A stretch of 5,547 nt of DNA, taken from positions 1 to 5,547 of the forward strand of contig JAEORG010000310.1 of NCBI GenBank assembly GCA_016841005.1. Reading direction: 5' to 3'. The notes beneath the pieces were generated by a model. It was given only the letters and a program-made list of their open reading frames with translations. It ran no database searches and was not told the origin of the DNA. Positions 5,020 through 5,547 of the stretch are shown one piece after another. Within the stretch, counting starts at the first letter, position 1, and every line of letters begins with the position of its first letter. Origin of the DNA: Candidatus Thorarchaeota archaeon. GTDB taxonomy: Archaea > Asgardarchaeota > Thorarchaeia > Thorarchaeales > Thorarchaeaceae. The translations under genes and the position numbers were made by a program.

Positions 5020-5547
5020 TTACATGCCCGCTTGAGATACTTCAATGACTTTTTTCATCATCCCAAAGTGATCTCTGATACTGTACTCAGCCACTTCTGT
5101 TGCAGTTGATGCAAGCTTTTGAGTCAGGACTGCTCGTCTTCCATGCTGCATAGCTATCAATCGGTCACTAGCGTACGCTGCTGAAACTGTAAATATGAAT
5201 GGGTTTCTTCCGCCTCGTTTTGAGGCTGGTATTACATTAAGGACCTCTATTATCTTGTTTCTAAGAGCATTCTCGAACTCTTTTAGTTCCCACCCTCGTG
5301 ATTGAATCTTTTTGACTACTCTTGAATTATTCATCAACATAGAAATTACCCTTGGGACATAGTCCTCTGGTTTTCGTATCTCAGGCGAGTAACCTGTGAT
5401 TGATTTAAGCCTAAGCGCTTCTCGTACAATAGCTCTAACATTAACTCGGTGCCCACACTTTTCAAATACATCAGCAATCTCATCAAGTGTTATTGGAGCC
5501 TCTTCTTTGAATTCTCTTACAGCCATGAGAAGACAGACTGCTATCAA
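5020..5547 (-). CDS. TFIIB-type transcription initiation factor (TFB) homologue, C-terminal core; 5' end beyond window
   Basis: The frame is open at the right edge and ends in TAA at 5022-5020, giving 175 visible residues. Two cyclin-fold repeats are visible. Most of repeat 1 runs from the edge to about residue 52, with ITLDEIADVFEKCG matching the TFB segment before a recognition helix. Repeat 2 starts near KPEDYVPRVISML (about 59-71) and includes NPFIFTVSAAYASDRLIA and the closing TEVAEYSIRDHFGMMKKVI, which corresponds to the TEVTIRNRYKEL-like end of standard TFB. In known TFB these repeats bind the TBP-TATA complex and BRE and recruit RNA polymerase. The linker before repeat 2 helix 3 (ASKRGGRN) and the ILE-poor AAYASDRL core differ from textbook TFB, so it may be a specialised paralogue. 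The zinc ribbon and B-finger would lie beyond the edge, so a core-only variant cannot be excluded. It may share a transcript with the ATPase gene 75 nt downstream. Confidence 0.82.
   Translation of the reverse strand: MIAVCLLMAVREFKEEAPITLDEIADVFEKCGHRVNVRAIVREALRLKSITGYSPEIRKPEDYVPRVISMLMNNSRVVKKIQSRGWELKEFENALRNKIIEVLNVIPASKRGGRNPFIFTVSAAYASDRLIAMQHGRRAVLTQKLASTATEVAEYSIRDHFGMMKKVIEVSQAGM

Noticed and set aside
1..5547. CRISPR array, insertion sequence or integrase attachment repeat
   Set aside because: No regularly spaced repeats, transposase motifs or flanking duplication of the tRNA 3' end were seen. The tRNA could in principle be an integration site, but no second copy of its 3' end is in the window.

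Overview
The window looks archaeal. It holds the C-terminal core of a TFIIB-type transcription factor (TFB), a secretion ATPase of the archaeal FlaI/TadA/VirB11 superfamily, a small prepilin-like protein with a class III signal motif, a tRNA-Glu(CUC) gene interrupted outside the usual intron position, GGTGA-type ribosome binding sites and TATA-like elements. The DNA is AT-rich apart from the tRNA and its upstream flank. The large glycosylation-rich Ig-like surface protein would fit an Asgard or other mesophilic archaeal lineage, but I cannot fix the lineage from sequence alone.

Layout. Positions 1-512 (minus) are the first ~170 codons of a two-helix membrane protein that runs off the left edge. 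Positions 513-669 are a divergent promoter region with a possible 11-codon leader ORF on the minus strand and a TATA-like box for the plus-strand gene. Positions 670-2769 (plus) encode a large surface protein with about six Ig-like beta domains between an N-terminal hydrophobic segment and a C-terminal membrane anchor. Positions 2781-2890 (minus) are the tRNA-Glu gene with a ~32-nt intron-like insert after about position 10 of the mature tRNA, preceded by a GC-rich inverted repeat. From 5547 down to 2976 (minus) run, in transcription order, a TFB-like protein (5' end missing), the secretion ATPase and the prepilin-like protein.

How the genes may work together. The ATPase and prepilin-like protein are adjacent, and the longest reading of the second overlaps the first, so they probably act in one type IV pilus-like or secretion machine. 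No TadC/FlaJ platform protein is present, so the machine must draw on genes elsewhere. The TFB homologue lies 75 nt upstream on the same strand. A near-perfect inverted repeat joins its 3' flank to the ATPase start codon, so expression of the ATPase may be controlled at that junction. The Ig-like protein is a plausible cell-surface partner or adhesin, but only proximity suggests a link.
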